Below are positions 1 to 7,892 of a stretch of 39,355 bases of DNA, one piece after another. The translations under genes were made by a program, and so were the position numbers. This DNA is from Clostridiales bacterium (lineage in GTDB: Bacteria > Bacillota > Clostridia > Oscillospirales > Oscillospiraceae), in contig JALFXH010000035.1 of NCBI GenBank assembly GCA_022786965.1, positions 1-39,355 on the forward strand, read 5' to 3'. Numbering within the stretch: the first letter of the stretch is position 1; every line of letters begins with the position of its first letter. Under the pieces are notes generated by a model. It was not told the origin of the DNA. It ran no database searches and was given only the letters and a program-made list of their open reading frames with translations.

Positions 1-47
1 GGACGCAGATGGGCTTGCTGCCCATCAAGGACGAGAACGCATTTTAG
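1..47 (+). CDS. 3' end of an unidentified gene (partial)
   Basis: One frame is open from the window edge to a TAG at 45-47 and encodes the last residues TQMGLLPIKDENAF. This lies 110 bases before the sugar kinase on the same strand, so it could be the previous gene of a sugar-utilisation operon. The piece is too short to identify and may be a chance open frame. Confidence 0.3.
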   Translation, partial: TQMGLLPIKDENAF

Positions 48-157
48 CGCGATTTAGGCTGGAAAGACTGTCTGATTTTAATCGCATATTAGTATTAAGC
101 ATACCGGCTCCGCCAACGTGTCTTTGCCTGACAACATGGAATTTAAGGAGTGAAAAC

Positions 158-1642
158 ATGAGATTATACATTGGTGTGGACCTGGGCACCTCTGCCGTCA
201 AGCTGCTGCTGATGGACGCGCAGGGCGGAATCAAAAATGTGGTATCCAAAGAATATCCGCTGGAATTCCCCCAGCCCGGCTGGAGCCAGCAGAATCCTGA
301 GGACTGGCGCAAGGCGGTGCTGGAAGGCATCTCCGAACTGTTAAAGGGCTTCAATGGCGCTGACGTTGCCGGTATCGGCTGCGGCGGTCAGATGCACGGT
401 CTGGTGGTGCTGGACAAGGATGACAATGTCATCCGCCCCGCCATCCTCTGGAACGACGGCAGAACCGCCAAACAGGTGGAGTACCTGAACGAGACAATCG
501 GCAAGGAGAAGTTGTCCGCCCTGACGGCAAATATCGCTTTTGCCGGCTTTACCGCTCCCAAGATTCTCTGGATGCGGGAGAATGAGCCTGAAAATTACGC
601 AAAGATCGCCAAAATCATGCTGCCGAAGGATTATGTTAACTACATCCTCACCGGAGTTCACGCCTGCGACTATTCCGACGCCTCCGGTATGCTGCTGCTG
701 GACGTGGAGCACAAGTGCTGGTCGAAGGAGATGCTGGATATCTGCGGTGTAAGCGAAAATCAGATGCCCAAATTGTTTGAGAGCTTCCATTGCATCGGCA
801 CCGTGAAGCCCGAGATTGCCAAGGCTCTGGGCATTGGCGAGGATGTCAAGGTCGCCGCCGGTGCTGGCGACAACGCCGCCGCTGCCATCGGCACCGGTGT
901 TGTTGGTGAGGGCGGCTGCAACATTTCCCTTGGCACCTCCGGTACCGTATTCATTTCCTCCAAGAGCTTCGGCGTGGACAAGAATAATGCCCTCCACGCC
1001 TTCGCCCATGCCGATGGCGGCTATCATCTCATGGGCTGTATGCTCTCCGCCGCTTCCTGCAACAAGTGGCTGATGGACGAGATCTTCCAGGCCACCGATT
1101 ACGCCGCCGAGCAGGCCCCCATCACCGACGACAAGCTGGGCGAAAACCATGTCTACTTCCTGCCCTATCTCATGGGCGAGCGTAGCCCCATCAACGATAC
1201 CAATGCCCGTGGCACTTTTATCGGCATGACCATGGACACCACCCGCGCTGACCTTGTACAGGCGGTGCTGGAGGGCGTGGCCTATGCCATCCGCGACAGC
1301 GTTGAGGTGGCAAGGTCTCTGGGCATTGAAATCAAATCCTCCAAAATCTGCGGCGGCGGTGCCAAGAGTCCTCTGTGGAAGAAGATAATAGCCAATATTC
1401 TCAACGCCGAACTGGAATGCCTGGAATCCGAACAGGGCCCCGGCATGGGCGGCGCCATGCTGGCTATGGTTGCCTGCGGCGAGTACGAAACCGTGCAGGC
1501 GGCCTGCGACAAAATTGTCCATGTGGCCTCTACGGTAAAGCCGGAACCAGAGTTGGTTGCCAAATACGAGAAATGCTATCAGCAGTTTAAGAAAATCTAT
1601 CCTGCCTGCAAGCAGTTGTTTGCGGACTTCGCGAAGCCGTAA
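158..1642 (+). CDS. xylB: Xylulokinase-like FGGY-family sugar kinase
   Basis: This 494-residue FGGY-family kinase most resembles xylulokinase, which phosphorylates D-xylulose with ATP to feed the pentose phosphate pathway in the cytoplasm. The N-terminal ATPase motif VDLGTSAVKLLLMD is intact. It is followed by GGQMHGLV, WNDGRT and the catalytic-Asp segment GAGDNAAAAIGTG; the C-terminal nucleotide-binding motif GGGAKSPLWKKI is also present. The length matches the family. The ATG is preceded by AAGGAG at good spacing. The next gene, an isomerase-family protein, starts 27 bases downstream, so the two probably form a sugar-catabolic pair. FGGY specificity cannot be read reliably from sequence, so ribulose, fuculose or rhamnulose remain possible substrates. 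Confidence 0.85.
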   Translation: MRLYIGVDLGTSAVKLLLMDAQGGIKNVVSKEYPLEFPQPGWSQQNPEDWRKAVLEGISELLKGFNGADVAGIGCGGQMHGLVVLDKDDNVIRPAILWNDGRTAKQVEYLNETIGKEKLSALTANIAFAGFTAPKILWMRENEPENYAKIAKIMLPKDYVNYILTGVHACDYSDASGMLLLDVEHKCWSKEMLDICGVSENQMPKLFESFHCIGTVKPEIAKALGIGEDVKVAAGAGDNAAAAIGTGVVGEGGCNISLGTSGTVFISSKSFGVDKNNALHAFAHADGGYHLMGCMLSAASCNKWLMDEIFQATDYAAEQAPITDDKLGENHVYFLPYLMGERSPINDTNARGTFIGMTMDTTRADLVQAVLEGVAYAIRDSVEVARSLGIEIKSSKICGGGAKSPLWKKIIANILNAELECLESEQGPGMGGAMLAMVACGEYETVQAACDKIVHVASTVKPEPELVAKYEKCYQQFKKIYPACKQLFADFAKP

Positions 1643-1669
1643 TGTACCATTGAAAAGGAGAAGATGCAT

Positions 1670-3136
1670 ATGAACATTCCTGAAGTAAAACCGGGCATCA
1701 TTGCCGTATCCCGCGACTGCTTCCCCATCGCCCTGTCACAGCAGCGCCGGAAGAACATCGTTGCCGCCTATGGCGATGGGCTGTACGAGTGCCCCATCAC
1801 CGTGGAGAATGAGAAGGACGCGCTGGCCGCTCTGGTTGACGTCCGCGCCAACGGCGTCAACGCGCTGGTGGTTTTCCTGGGCAACTTCGGCCCCGAGACC
1901 CCCGAGACCCTGCTGTGCCAGAAGTTCCACGGCCCCGTGATGTATGTGGCGGCTGCCGAGGGCGACGGTGACCTGATCAACGGCCGCGGCGACGCCTACT
2001 GCGGCGTGCTGAACTGCTCCTATAATCTGGGTATGCGCCACCTGAAGGCCTACATCCCCGAGTACCCCGTGGGCACCGCCGAGGAGTGCGCCCAGATGAT
2101 CCGGGAGTTTGTTCCCATTGCCCGGGCCATCATCGGCGTCAAGAACCTGAAGATCATCACCTTCGGCCCCCGTCCTCAGGACTTCTTCGCCTGCAACGCC
2201 CCCATCAAGGGCCTGTACGAGCTGGGCGTGGAGATCGAGGAGAACTCCGAACTAGATCTGTTGGTTGCCTATAAGGCTCACGCCGGTGACAAGCGCATCC
2301 CCGAGGTCATTGCCGATATGCAGAAGGAGATGGACGGCAAGATTTATCCCGACCTCTTAGAGCGGATGGCGCAGTTCGAGCTGACATTGCTTGACTGGGC
2401 GGAAGCGCACAAGGGCGCGAGAAAGTACGTTGCCTTCGCCGACAAGTGCTGGCCTGCCTTCCCCGAGCAGTTCGGTTTTGAGCCTTGTTATGTCAACTCC
2501 CGTCTGGCTTCCCGGGGCATCCCCGTGGCCTGTGAGGTGGATATCTATGGCGCACTGAGCGAGTACATCGGCGCCTGCCTGACGGGTGATGCCGTCACCC
2601 TGCTGGACATCAACAACTCCGTGCCCAAGTACATCTACGACGAGGACATCGCCGGCAAGTTCCCCTACGACATCAAGGAGACCTTCATGGGCTTCCACTG
2701 CGGCAACACTCCCAGCTGCAAGATGTGCGGCGGCTGCGGCGTCAAGTATCAGCTGATTCAGAACCGTCTGCTGGAGAACGGCGGTACTCCCGACTTCACC
2801 CGGGGCACGCTGGAAGGCGACATTGCTCCCGGCGAGATCACCTTCTACCGGCTCCAGTGCGACAGCGAGGGGGTCTTACGCTCCTACATCGCGGAGGGCG
2901 AGGTTCTGCCTGTTGCCACCCGCTCCTTCGGCGGCATCGGCATCTTCGCTATCCCTGAAATGGGCCGGTTCTACCGTCATGTGCTGATCCAGAAGCGGTA
3001 TCCCCACCACGGCGCCGTGGCCTTTGCCCACTGCGGCAAGGCCCTGTTCGAGGTGCTGAAGTACTTCGGCGTTGCCGACATCGCCTACAACCAGCCGAAG
3101 TCCCTGCCCTATCCCACCGAGAATCCCTGGGGCTGA
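1670..3136 (+). CDS. L-fucose/L-arabinose isomerase family protein
   Basis: The 488-residue product belongs to the L-fucose/L-arabinose isomerase superfamily, manganese-dependent aldose-ketose isomerases. Family-like features are the N-terminal segment with GNFGPETPE and the later candidate metal-ligand segments CEVDIYGALSEY, DINNS and HCGN. A Cys-rich stretch, CKMCGGCG, follows HCGN. Of two in-frame ATGs (1664 and 1670), the second is preferred because AAGGAG at 1655-1660 is 9 bases away, against only 3 for the first. Together with the upstream kinase this suggests conversion of a pentose or 6-deoxyhexose to a ketose that is then phosphorylated. The exact sugar is not evident. A stem-loop terminator follows, closing the transcription unit. 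Confidence 0.75.
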   Translation: MNIPEVKPGIIAVSRDCFPIALSQQRRKNIVAAYGDGLYECPITVENEKDALAALVDVRANGVNALVVFLGNFGPETPETLLCQKFHGPVMYVAAAEGDGDLINGRGDAYCGVLNCSYNLGMRHLKAYIPEYPVGTAEECAQMIREFVPIARAIIGVKNLKIITFGPRPQDFFACNAPIKGLYELGVEIEENSELDLLVAYKAHAGDKRIPEVIADMQKEMDGKIYPDLLERMAQFELTLLDWAEAHKGARKYVAFADKCWPAFPEQFGFEPCYVNSRLASRGIPVACEVDIYGALSEYIGACLTGDAVTLLDINNSVPKYIYDEDIAGKFPYDIKETFMGFHCGNTPSCKMCGGCGVKYQLIQNRLLENGGTPDFTRGTLEGDIAPGEITFYRLQCDSEGVLRSYIAEGEVLPVATRSFGGIGIFAIPEMGRFYRHVLIQKRYPHHGAVAFAHCGKALFEVLKYFGVADIAYNQPKSLPYPTENPWG

Positions 3137-3196
3137 CAGGCTGCCCGGCTGCGCAGTCCCCGGTACCGGGGGGATACTTACAGACAGAATGAATTT

Positions 3197-3230
3197 GGGG
3201 CACCTCACGCCGAGGTGCCCCGTTTGTATT
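3197..3230 (+). terminator. Rho-independent terminator after the sugar operon
   Basis: A perfect 10-bp stem, GGGGCACCTC with GAGGTGCCCC around a 5-base loop, is followed by GTTTGTATTT. It lies 60 bases after the isomerase stop, just before the convergent gene. Confidence 0.8.
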
Positions 3231-3273
3231 TGCTTATGAAGACTATGGCATCCCCCGCCACGAGAAACAACGC

Positions 3274-3615
3274 TTACCGTTCTCCGTCTGTTTTCCACGG
3301 GAAGGATTTGAACAGACGATCCGCGCTTGTCTGAACAGCCGCCCCAAATCCATCGAAGGCGTCCATCAGTTTTCGGCCTTTCTCAGTCAAAACGCTCCTG
3401 TCCGGAAGGTGCCGCAGCAGGGGAAAACCCAGGGAATCCTCCGCCTGCGCCAGCAGATACCATCCAGAGGGAAGGGGGATGCCCAGCCGCCGGCAGGCTT
3501 CCTGAACTGAGCTGGTCTCCTCCACCAGATGCAGCAGCACGGTGAGCTGTTCATCGCAGACTGTATTGTTTCGCGTCAGGCGAATGGTTACAACGGGATG
3601 TACCTCTGCATCCAC
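3274..3615 (-). CDS. ModE-type winged-helix DNA-binding protein
   Basis: This small cytoplasmic protein matches the N-terminal LysR-like winged-helix domain of ModE, the molybdate/tungstate-responsive regulator. Family features are VVTIRLTRNN near the start, a helix-turn-helix around SVQEACRRLGI, then LLRHLPDRSVLTEKGRKLMDAF. No molybdate-binding (MOP) domain follows, so it is a stand-alone HTH. I chose the GTG at 3615 because GAAGG lies 7 bases upstream; a TTG at 3657 would add 14 residues and overlap the preceding gene. It is third after the moaD-like and thiF-like genes, which suggests control of cofactor or transport genes, possibly its own operon. Confidence 0.65.
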   Translation of the reverse strand: MDAEVHPVVTIRLTRNNTVCDEQLTVLLHLVEETSSVQEACRRLGIPLPSGWYLLAQAEDSLGFPLLRHLPDRSVLTEKGRKLMDAFDGFGAAVQTSADRLFKSFPWKTDGER

Positions 3616-3634
3616 GGGGACACCTTCTTTCCGG

Positions 3635-4306
3635 CTATGCCATGGGAATGGATTCAAATTCCTGATTCAGTAAATCAAAATAGTACAGTTTTCCGGTTTC
3701 TACCGACCGGCCTGTCAGCAGCTTGACGCACAGGGCGACCTGCATGGAAGCGCAGAGCGCGGGGGTAAAGCTCAGAACACTCTTGTTTTTCAGCACGGCG
3801 CCCTCGGGGTACAGCCCCTGCACCAGATGATCTCCCGGCATGGAAATCGCCGCCTGGGCTACCCAGCCGTTGACCGCGCCGTAGATATAGGGGATTCCCG
3901 CTCGCTGGCATTCCTCCGCCAGAATCCGGCGGCTTTCGATATTGTCCAGTCCGTCCAGTACCGCGTCGCAGGACAGAAGCAGTCTGCGCGCGTTCTTTTC
4001 TGTCAGAAAGCAGTCCACCGCTTCCACGGTTATTTCCGGGTTGACCCGGCTCACCCTCGCGGCGGCGGCCCTGGCCTTGCTGACACCGAGCAGCGGCACC
4101 TCGGACAGTAACTGCCGGTTCAGATTGGAGGGTTCAAATACGTCTCCATCCACAACTCGCAGAAAACCCACACCAATGCGGGCCAGCATATCGATGAGGT
4201 GTCCGCCCAGTCCGCCGCAGCCGACCACCAGCACCCGCTTGCCCAGAAGGGTATTGCACTCTTCTTCCGATAATGCCGGGATATTGCGTTCATATCTGGG
4301 ATTCAT
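3635..4306 (-). CDS. ThiF/MoeB/HesA-family adenylyltransferase
   Basis: This 223-residue E1-like enzyme probably activates the C-terminal glycine of the MoaD-like protein encoded just upstream, using ATP to form an acyl-adenylate for sulfur transfer. The nucleotide-binding loop VVGCGGLGG, the acidic segment VVDGDVFEPSNLNRQLL and the LDGLDN motif are present. It lacks the paired CxxC zinc motifs typical of MoeB, so it is nearer the short HesA/ThiF type. The ATG at 4306 is preferred because AGGAGG, lying inside the 3' end of the moaD-like gene, is 8 bases away. The neighbourhood points to tungsten or molybdenum pterin dithiolene formation rather than thiamine synthesis. Confidence 0.8.
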   Translation of the reverse strand: MNPRYERNIPALSEEECNTLLGKRVLVVGCGGLGGHLIDMLARIGVGFLRVVDGDVFEPSNLNRQLLSEVPLLGVSKARAAAARVSRVNPEITVEAVDCFLTEKNARRLLLSCDAVLDGLDNIESRRILAEECQRAGIPYIYGAVNGWVAQAAISMPGDHLVQGLYPEGAVLKNKSVLSFTPALCASMQVALCVKLLTGRSVETGKLYYFDLLNQEFESIPMA

Positions 4307-4310
4307 AGGC

Positions 4311-4532
4311 TCAGCCTCCTCCCACCGGCGGGAACAGGGCGACAATATCGCCATCCTTTACAGGGGTTTCGGGGTTCTGGTGGAAGCCGTTGATCAGCAG
4401 AATGGACACTTCCTGCCTGGGAATGTTCATCAGAGCCAGAATATCCCCGGCACAGGTGATGCCCTCCGGGGAAAGCATGGTGACCTTATCCCGTCCCTGA
4501 CGCAGGGTTGCAAAGACACGAACTTCGATCAT
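4311..4532 (-). CDS. MoaD/ThiS-family sulfur carrier protein
   Basis: The 73-residue beta-grasp protein has the MoaD/ThiS pattern: MIEVRVFATLR at the start, LLINGFHQN and VKDGDIVALFPPV near the end, and a Gly-Gly-Gly C-terminus. In this family the terminal glycine becomes a thiocarboxylate that donates sulfur, here presumably to the metal-binding pterin. The ATG at 4532 follows AAAGGAG at 7 bases. An earlier in-frame start would add an Arg/Lys-rich extension with no ribosome binding site. It is the first gene of the operon with the ThiF-like and ModE-like genes, and AOR lies upstream on the same strand. Confidence 0.82.
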   Translation of the reverse strand: MIEVRVFATLRQGRDKVTMLSPEGITCAGDILALMNIPRQEVSILLINGFHQNPETPVKDGDIVALFPPVGGG

Positions 4533-4547
4533 ACGACTGCTCCTTTT

Positions 4548-4633
4548 GCGGCGAGTCGCCGCTGACAATGCGTTACGAACACTGGGTGGTCATCGTACCG
4601 CCTTTGGGCCCCTCGACCGCCAGTGCTCAGTAA
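4548..4633. repeat. Two-hairpin element, copy A
   Basis: Read on the plus strand, hairpin 1 is GCGGCG-AGT-CGCCGC (4548-4562). A linker containing AATGCGTTACG follows, then hairpin 2 with arms CACTGG...CCAGTG (4580-4625) flanked by TTAC/GTAA. A second copy at 38601-38686 keeps the linker and layout but has different paired bases. This copy lies in the predicted 5' leader of the moaD-like operon, oriented antisense to that transcript. Confidence 0.7.
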
Positions 4634-4653
4634 ATTCTTCTTTACATAAGGAA

Positions 4654-4679
4654 TCGGGGAGGGGATATCCCCTCTCCGA
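4654..4679. promoter_or_regulatory. 26-bp palindrome at the moaD-like operon start site
   Basis: A 26-bp palindrome centred on GATATC (arms TCGGGGAGGGGAT / ATCCCCTCTCCGA, one mismatch) covers the expected transcription start of the leftward promoter. Its position fits a repressor operator, or a hairpin at the mRNA 5' end. The ModE-like protein of the same operon is a candidate ligand (inference). Confidence 0.5.
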
Positions 4680-4683
4680 ACCT

Positions 4684-4713
4684 ATCATACGGGTTTTTGG
4701 GTTGGTCTGTCAA
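4684..4713 (-). promoter_or_regulatory. Promoter of the moaD-like/thiF-like/modE-like operon
   Basis: On the minus strand TTGACA, an 18-base spacer and TATGAT form a good housekeeping promoter. It leaves a leader of about 145 bases before the ATG at 4532, which contains the palindrome and the two-hairpin element. Confidence 0.7.
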
Positions 4714-4739
4714 GTATCAGGAACAGATCAAACCCTGCC

Positions 4740-4850
4740 TGTCATCCTGAGCGAGCACAGCGAGTCGAAGGACCTTTACGCTGGAATTGTCCTACGGGTA
4801 AACGCAATGCGTAGATCCCTCGACTTCGCTTCGCTACGCTCGGAATGACA
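4740..4850. repeat. Imperfect inverted repeat ending TGTCAT/ATGACA
   Basis: TGTCATCCTGAGCG at the left pairs imperfectly with CGCTCGGAATGACA at the right, and further paired blocks (GTCGAAGGA with TCCCTCGAC) lie inside. It looks like a non-coding MITE-like hairpin between the AOR stop and the moaD-like promoter and may also help terminate AOR transcription. Related CGGAATGACA ends recur near 17800. Confidence 0.65.
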
Positions 4851-4864
4851 AACTGTCTGTGGCC

Positions 4865-6682
4865 TTACTTACCGATGCATTCGTCCAGACCCAGCTTCTT
4901 CAGAGTCTCGTCGGTGGGGAAGGCGTTGACCCAGCCGCGGGCGGCGTAGTATTCGGGCAGGGTTAGAGGCAGCTGGGAGGTCATGCCGGTGGAGGGGCCA
5001 TTCACCACAGGCTCTTCCAGCAGACGCTTGGGCAGGCGGTCGTCCTCGGGCTTCATACCAGCGGCCTTGTTGAACATTCTCTCAATGTTGTAGATCCGGT
5101 CGCCGATTTCCAGAACCTGCTCCACGGTCCAGTTGGTGCCGGTGGCGGCGTTCAAAAGGTCCGTGTACTCCTTGGCGCCCATGGCGAAGGAGGTGAACAG
5201 GCAGTGGCCCATGGAGTCGATGACGGCGGTCAGATCCTGGAAGGTCTTGGCCCAGGCGGCCTTGTCGGTGGTAACGGTGCGGTCCAGCTGGGTGGGCAGG
5301 CCCAGAACCTCCGGGGAGATCATGTAGCCCCGGACATGGCAGCCGCCACGGTTGGAGGTGGCGTAGGTAATGCCGATGCCCTGAATGGCACGGGCGTCGT
5401 AGGCGGGCATTTCCTGCTTCTTGACGCTCATGGAGAATTCGGGATGACCGTAGTGCTCACACAGGCGGGCGGAGCCGGAGCTCATGAGCCAGTCCAGTTC
5501 GGTTTCGGGATTGCCCATCCGCTTGGTCCACTCAACGAGGGCCTTGGTGGAGCCCCACTCCAGAGGCACGCCGGCGCAGTCCTCTTCCTTAATGTAGCCT
5601 CTCTGGTACAGCTCCATGGCGGCGGCGATGGTGCAGGGCACGGAAATGGCGTCCAGACCATACTCGTTGCAGAGCATATTGCACTCGTCGATGACGTTCA
5701 GATCGTTGTTGCCGCAGTTGCCGCCGTAGGCCCACAGGGGCTCGTACTCGGGGCCGCCTACGACCTTACCGTTGACGTTAACCACACGGCCACAGGCGAT
5801 GGGGCAGCGGTGGCAGGCGCCGGGCTTCACCAGATATTTTTCAGCCAAAGTCTCGCCGGAGATGTCGTCGCCCTTGTCGTAGTAGCTCTCCTGCCAGTTC
5901 TTGGTGGGGAAAGCGCCGATGTTGTTGACGATATTGACGAGAACCGCGGTACCCAGCTGACGCAGGCCCGCGCCGGTAACGGGGTTGGCCTTCAGCACGT
6001 CCAGCGCGTTCTTGGCAGCAACCTTCAGAGCGTCCACGTCGGCGATGTTGTCAAGGCTCTTCCGGGTGGCCTTGACCACGATGGCCTTCAGCTTCTTGCT
6101 GCCCATGACAGCGCCAACGCCGCTGCGGCCGGCGGCACGATCCTTATCGTTCATGATGGCGGCCAGCAGCACCTTCTTCTCACCGGCGGGGCCGATGTTC
6201 AGAACGGAAGCGTCAGCGCCGTGCTTTTCCTTCAGCTTGGCGTCCATTTCCTCGCTCATGACACCCAGGTATTCCCGGGCATCCAGCAGCTCGATCTTGT
6301 CATCGATGATGCTGATGTAGGTCCATTCGGGAGCCTCGCCCTCCACGATGATGGCGTCCCAGCCGGCGTACTTGAGCTTGGCGCCCCAGATGCCGCCGGA
6401 GTTGGAGCAGGCAATCATGCCGGTCAGGGGAGACTTGGTGACCACCATGTACCGTCCGGTGGAAGGAGCGGAGGCGCCGGTCATGGGGCCGGTGATGTAA
6501 ATGAGCTTGTTTTCGGGGGACAGGGGATCTACCGTGGCGACGCCTTCGTCATAGAGAATCTTGGTGCCGAGGCCACGGCCGCCGATGAACTTGTGCGCCA
6601 GCTCCAGATCCAGCGGCTCAACCTTGATTTCACCGGTGGTCAGGTTAATGCGGGCAATTTTTTCGTAATACGCGCCAGCCAT
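4865..6682 (-). CDS. Tungsten-dependent aldehyde:ferredoxin oxidoreductase (AOR)
   Basis: This 605-residue enzyme belongs to the AOR family, which oxidises aldehydes to carboxylic acids, or reduces the acids, at a tungsten-bispyranopterin with a nearby [4Fe-4S] cluster and ferredoxin as partner. Cluster ligands are Cys290, Cys293, Cys297 and Cys494, almost the numbering of the Pyrococcus furiosus enzyme. Glu314 (in PEYEPLWAYGG) and His449 (in GGCHVRG) match its active-site pair. The N-terminal pterin-binding domain includes GGRGLGTKILYDEG and GPMTGASAPSTGRYMV. The ATG at 6682 has GGAGG 8 bases upstream; five residues upstream are only the ribosome binding site read through. Its own promoter lies opposite the HTH-PBP promoter. 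The aldehyde substrate is unknown. Confidence 0.93.
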   Translation of the reverse strand: MAGAYYEKIARINLTTGEIKVEPLDLELAHKFIGGRGLGTKILYDEGVATVDPLSPENKLIYITGPMTGASAPSTGRYMVVTKSPLTGMIACSNSGGIWGAKLKYAGWDAIIVEGEAPEWTYISIIDDKIELLDAREYLGVMSEEMDAKLKEKHGADASVLNIGPAGEKKVLLAAIMNDKDRAAGRSGVGAVMGSKKLKAIVVKATRKSLDNIADVDALKVAAKNALDVLKANPVTGAGLRQLGTAVLVNIVNNIGAFPTKNWQESYYDKGDDISGETLAEKYLVKPGACHRCPIACGRVVNVNGKVVGGPEYEPLWAYGGNCGNNDLNVIDECNMLCNEYGLDAISVPCTIAAAMELYQRGYIKEEDCAGVPLEWGSTKALVEWTKRMGNPETELDWLMSSGSARLCEHYGHPEFSMSVKKQEMPAYDARAIQGIGITYATSNRGGCHVRGYMISPEVLGLPTQLDRTVTTDKAAWAKTFQDLTAVIDSMGHCLFTSFAMGAKEYTDLLNAATGTNWTVEQVLEIGDRIYNIERMFNKAAGMKPEDDRLPKRLLEEPVVNGPSTGMTSQLPLTLPEYYAARGWVNAFPTDETLKKLGLDECIGK

Positions 6683-6732
6683 ATGCAATACCTCCATATT
6701 GTCAGCAGTTGTTGTTTATTTCCGATACTTTC

Positions 6733-6760
6733 ATTATAGTAGAAATTCCCTTTGCTTCAA
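6733..6760 (-). promoter_or_regulatory. AOR promoter
   Basis: On the minus strand TTGAAG, a 16-base spacer and TATAAT give a start near 6726, leaving a leader of about 44 bases. Operator-like repeats lie directly upstream of the -35 box. Confidence 0.75.
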
Positions 6761-6777
6761 GAGCCCTGCCCCATTTC

Positions 6778-6813
6778 CGTGTGAAATTGCACGAAACCAT
6801 CTCATTTCACACG
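6778..6813. promoter_or_regulatory. Operator-like repeats at the AOR promoter
   Basis: A perfect 10-bp inverted repeat, CGTGTGAAAT and ATTTCACACG, is separated by 16 bases. Within it TGAAAT (6782) and CGAAAC (6792) are direct YGAAA units spaced exactly 10 bp. The same units recur at 6841-6873 and 13474-13515. The likely binder is the HTH-PBP protein encoded divergently (inference). Confidence 0.6.
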
Positions 6814-6840
6814 AAGCGTTTTGGCGTCCATGCCGAATGA

Positions 6841-6873
6841 CTGCGTGAAATGATATGAATTAATGCGAAATGG
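6841..6873. promoter_or_regulatory. Operator-like repeats upstream of the HTH-PBP operon
   Basis: Three YGAAA-type units (TGAAAT, TGAAT, CGAAAT) sit at a 10-bp pitch directly upstream of the -35 box at 6897. The block aligns with the reverse complement of 13483-13515 at 24 of 33 positions, sharing GAAATGATAYGAA. Confidence 0.6.
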
Positions 6874-6896
6874 AAGATAGCTTTTGCTTCCGCCTC

Positions 6897-6925
6897 TTGT
6901 GAAAGTCGAAAAACAGGAGTATAAT
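6897..6925 (+). promoter_or_regulatory. Promoter of the HTH-PBP/moeA operon
   Basis: TTGTGA, a 17-base spacer and a perfect TATAAT predict a start near 6932, about 24 bases before the ATG at 6956. It diverges from the AOR promoter. Confidence 0.8.
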
Positions 6926-6955
6926 GACCATAAACAATCGCGAGGAGGCGGCACA

Positions 6956-7891
6956 ATGGCACAAAATCAGTCCCTGTCCACCCAGGAAGTCGCGGATATT
7001 CTCCATGTCAGCAAATCCACGATTTACGACCTAATCCGCAGGGGAGAGATCCATTCCTACAAGATCGGACGGAAGGTTCGTTTCACGCAGGATGACGTGG
7101 ATGCCTACATTGCCCGCTCCCGTCATGAGCATTCCACAGCCCCGGTGCAGCGCATCGATACCCATTCCACCCTGTTGACTCCGGAGCCAGGGGAGGCCCC
7201 GGAGCTGATTCTATCCGGGCAGGACGTGGTGCTGGATATTCTGGCGAACTACCTGCATCAGGTCGGCGTGAACGCGGGACGTACCTATCTGTCCAGCTTT
7301 GAGGGGCTGCTTGCCCTGTATCAGGGAAAGGTACAGGCCACGGCCTGCCACCTGTACGATGGGCACGAATGCAACGCCTCCTTTGTGCGCAGCCTGATGC
7401 CCGGCGTTCCGGCAGTGCTGGTGAATCTGTCCTACCGCACCCAGGGCTTCTATGTCCGCAAGGGTAATCCAAAGAAAATCAAAGGCTGGGAGGATTTGCG
7501 CAGGACGGATATTTCCATCCTCAACCGCCGGGTGGGTTCATCTTCCCGGATTCTGCTGGATACCCAGCTGAAAGCCCTGGGCATTCCCGCCGGGCGGGTT
7601 AAGGGCTATGACAAGCTCATGAGCTCCCACCTGACCATGGCGGCGGCTGTGGCGGCAGGGGATGCTGACATGGCCATCGGAACGGAGCGGGTTTCCCGGC
7701 AGATCGAGAATCTGGACTTTATCCCGTTGCTGGAGGAGCGGTACGATCTGGTTCTGCGAAAGGATTCCATGGAGAATCCGGCGGTCATCAAAATGCTTGA
7801 AATCCTTTCTTCCCCTGTATTCCGCAGGGAGGTCGCCCCCTTCTCCGGCAACGACTACCGGGATTTGGGCAGGATCATTATGGAGGTCTGA
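6956..7891 (+). CDS. HTH regulator with PBP-like ligand-sensing domain
   Basis: This 311-residue one-component regulator has an excisionase/MerR-type helix-turn-helix at residues 6-56 (STQEVADILHVSKSTIYDLI, then a wing with YKIGRKVRF). A periplasmic-binding-protein-like domain follows from about residue 83 to 290, with ACHLYDGHECNASFVRSL and RTQGFYVRKGNPKKI. There is no signal peptide, so the ligand is sensed in the cytoplasm; molybdate, tungstate or a pterin-cofactor-related ligand is plausible from context. The ATG at 6956 has GAGGAGG 7 bases upstream. It is first in an operon: the next ATG comes one base after its stop. Its sensor domain is homologous to the C-terminus of the MoeA fusion two genes downstream. 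Confidence 0.85.
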   Translation: MAQNQSLSTQEVADILHVSKSTIYDLIRRGEIHSYKIGRKVRFTQDDVDAYIARSRHEHSTAPVQRIDTHSTLLTPEPGEAPELILSGQDVVLDILANYLHQVGVNAGRTYLSSFEGLLALYQGKVQATACHLYDGHECNASFVRSLMPGVPAVLVNLSYRTQGFYVRKGNPKKIKGWEDLRRTDISILNRRVGSSSRILLDTQLKALGIPAGRVKGYDKLMSSHLTMAAAVAAGDADMAIGTERVSRQIENLDFIPLLEERYDLVLRKDSMENPAVIKMLEILSSPVFRREVAPFSGNDYRDLGRIIMEV

Positions 7892-7892
7892 T

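Noticed and set aside
341-1669. Long open frame antisense to the xylulokinase gene
   Set aside because: It lies wholly opposite a clear kinase gene, its translation has no family motifs and it lacks a ribosome binding site; GC-rich codon use creates such shadows.
5204-6739. 511-codon open frame antisense to AOR
   Set aside because: The sense strand has all AOR cluster and active-site residues; the antisense product is Gly/Val/His-rich low-complexity sequence.
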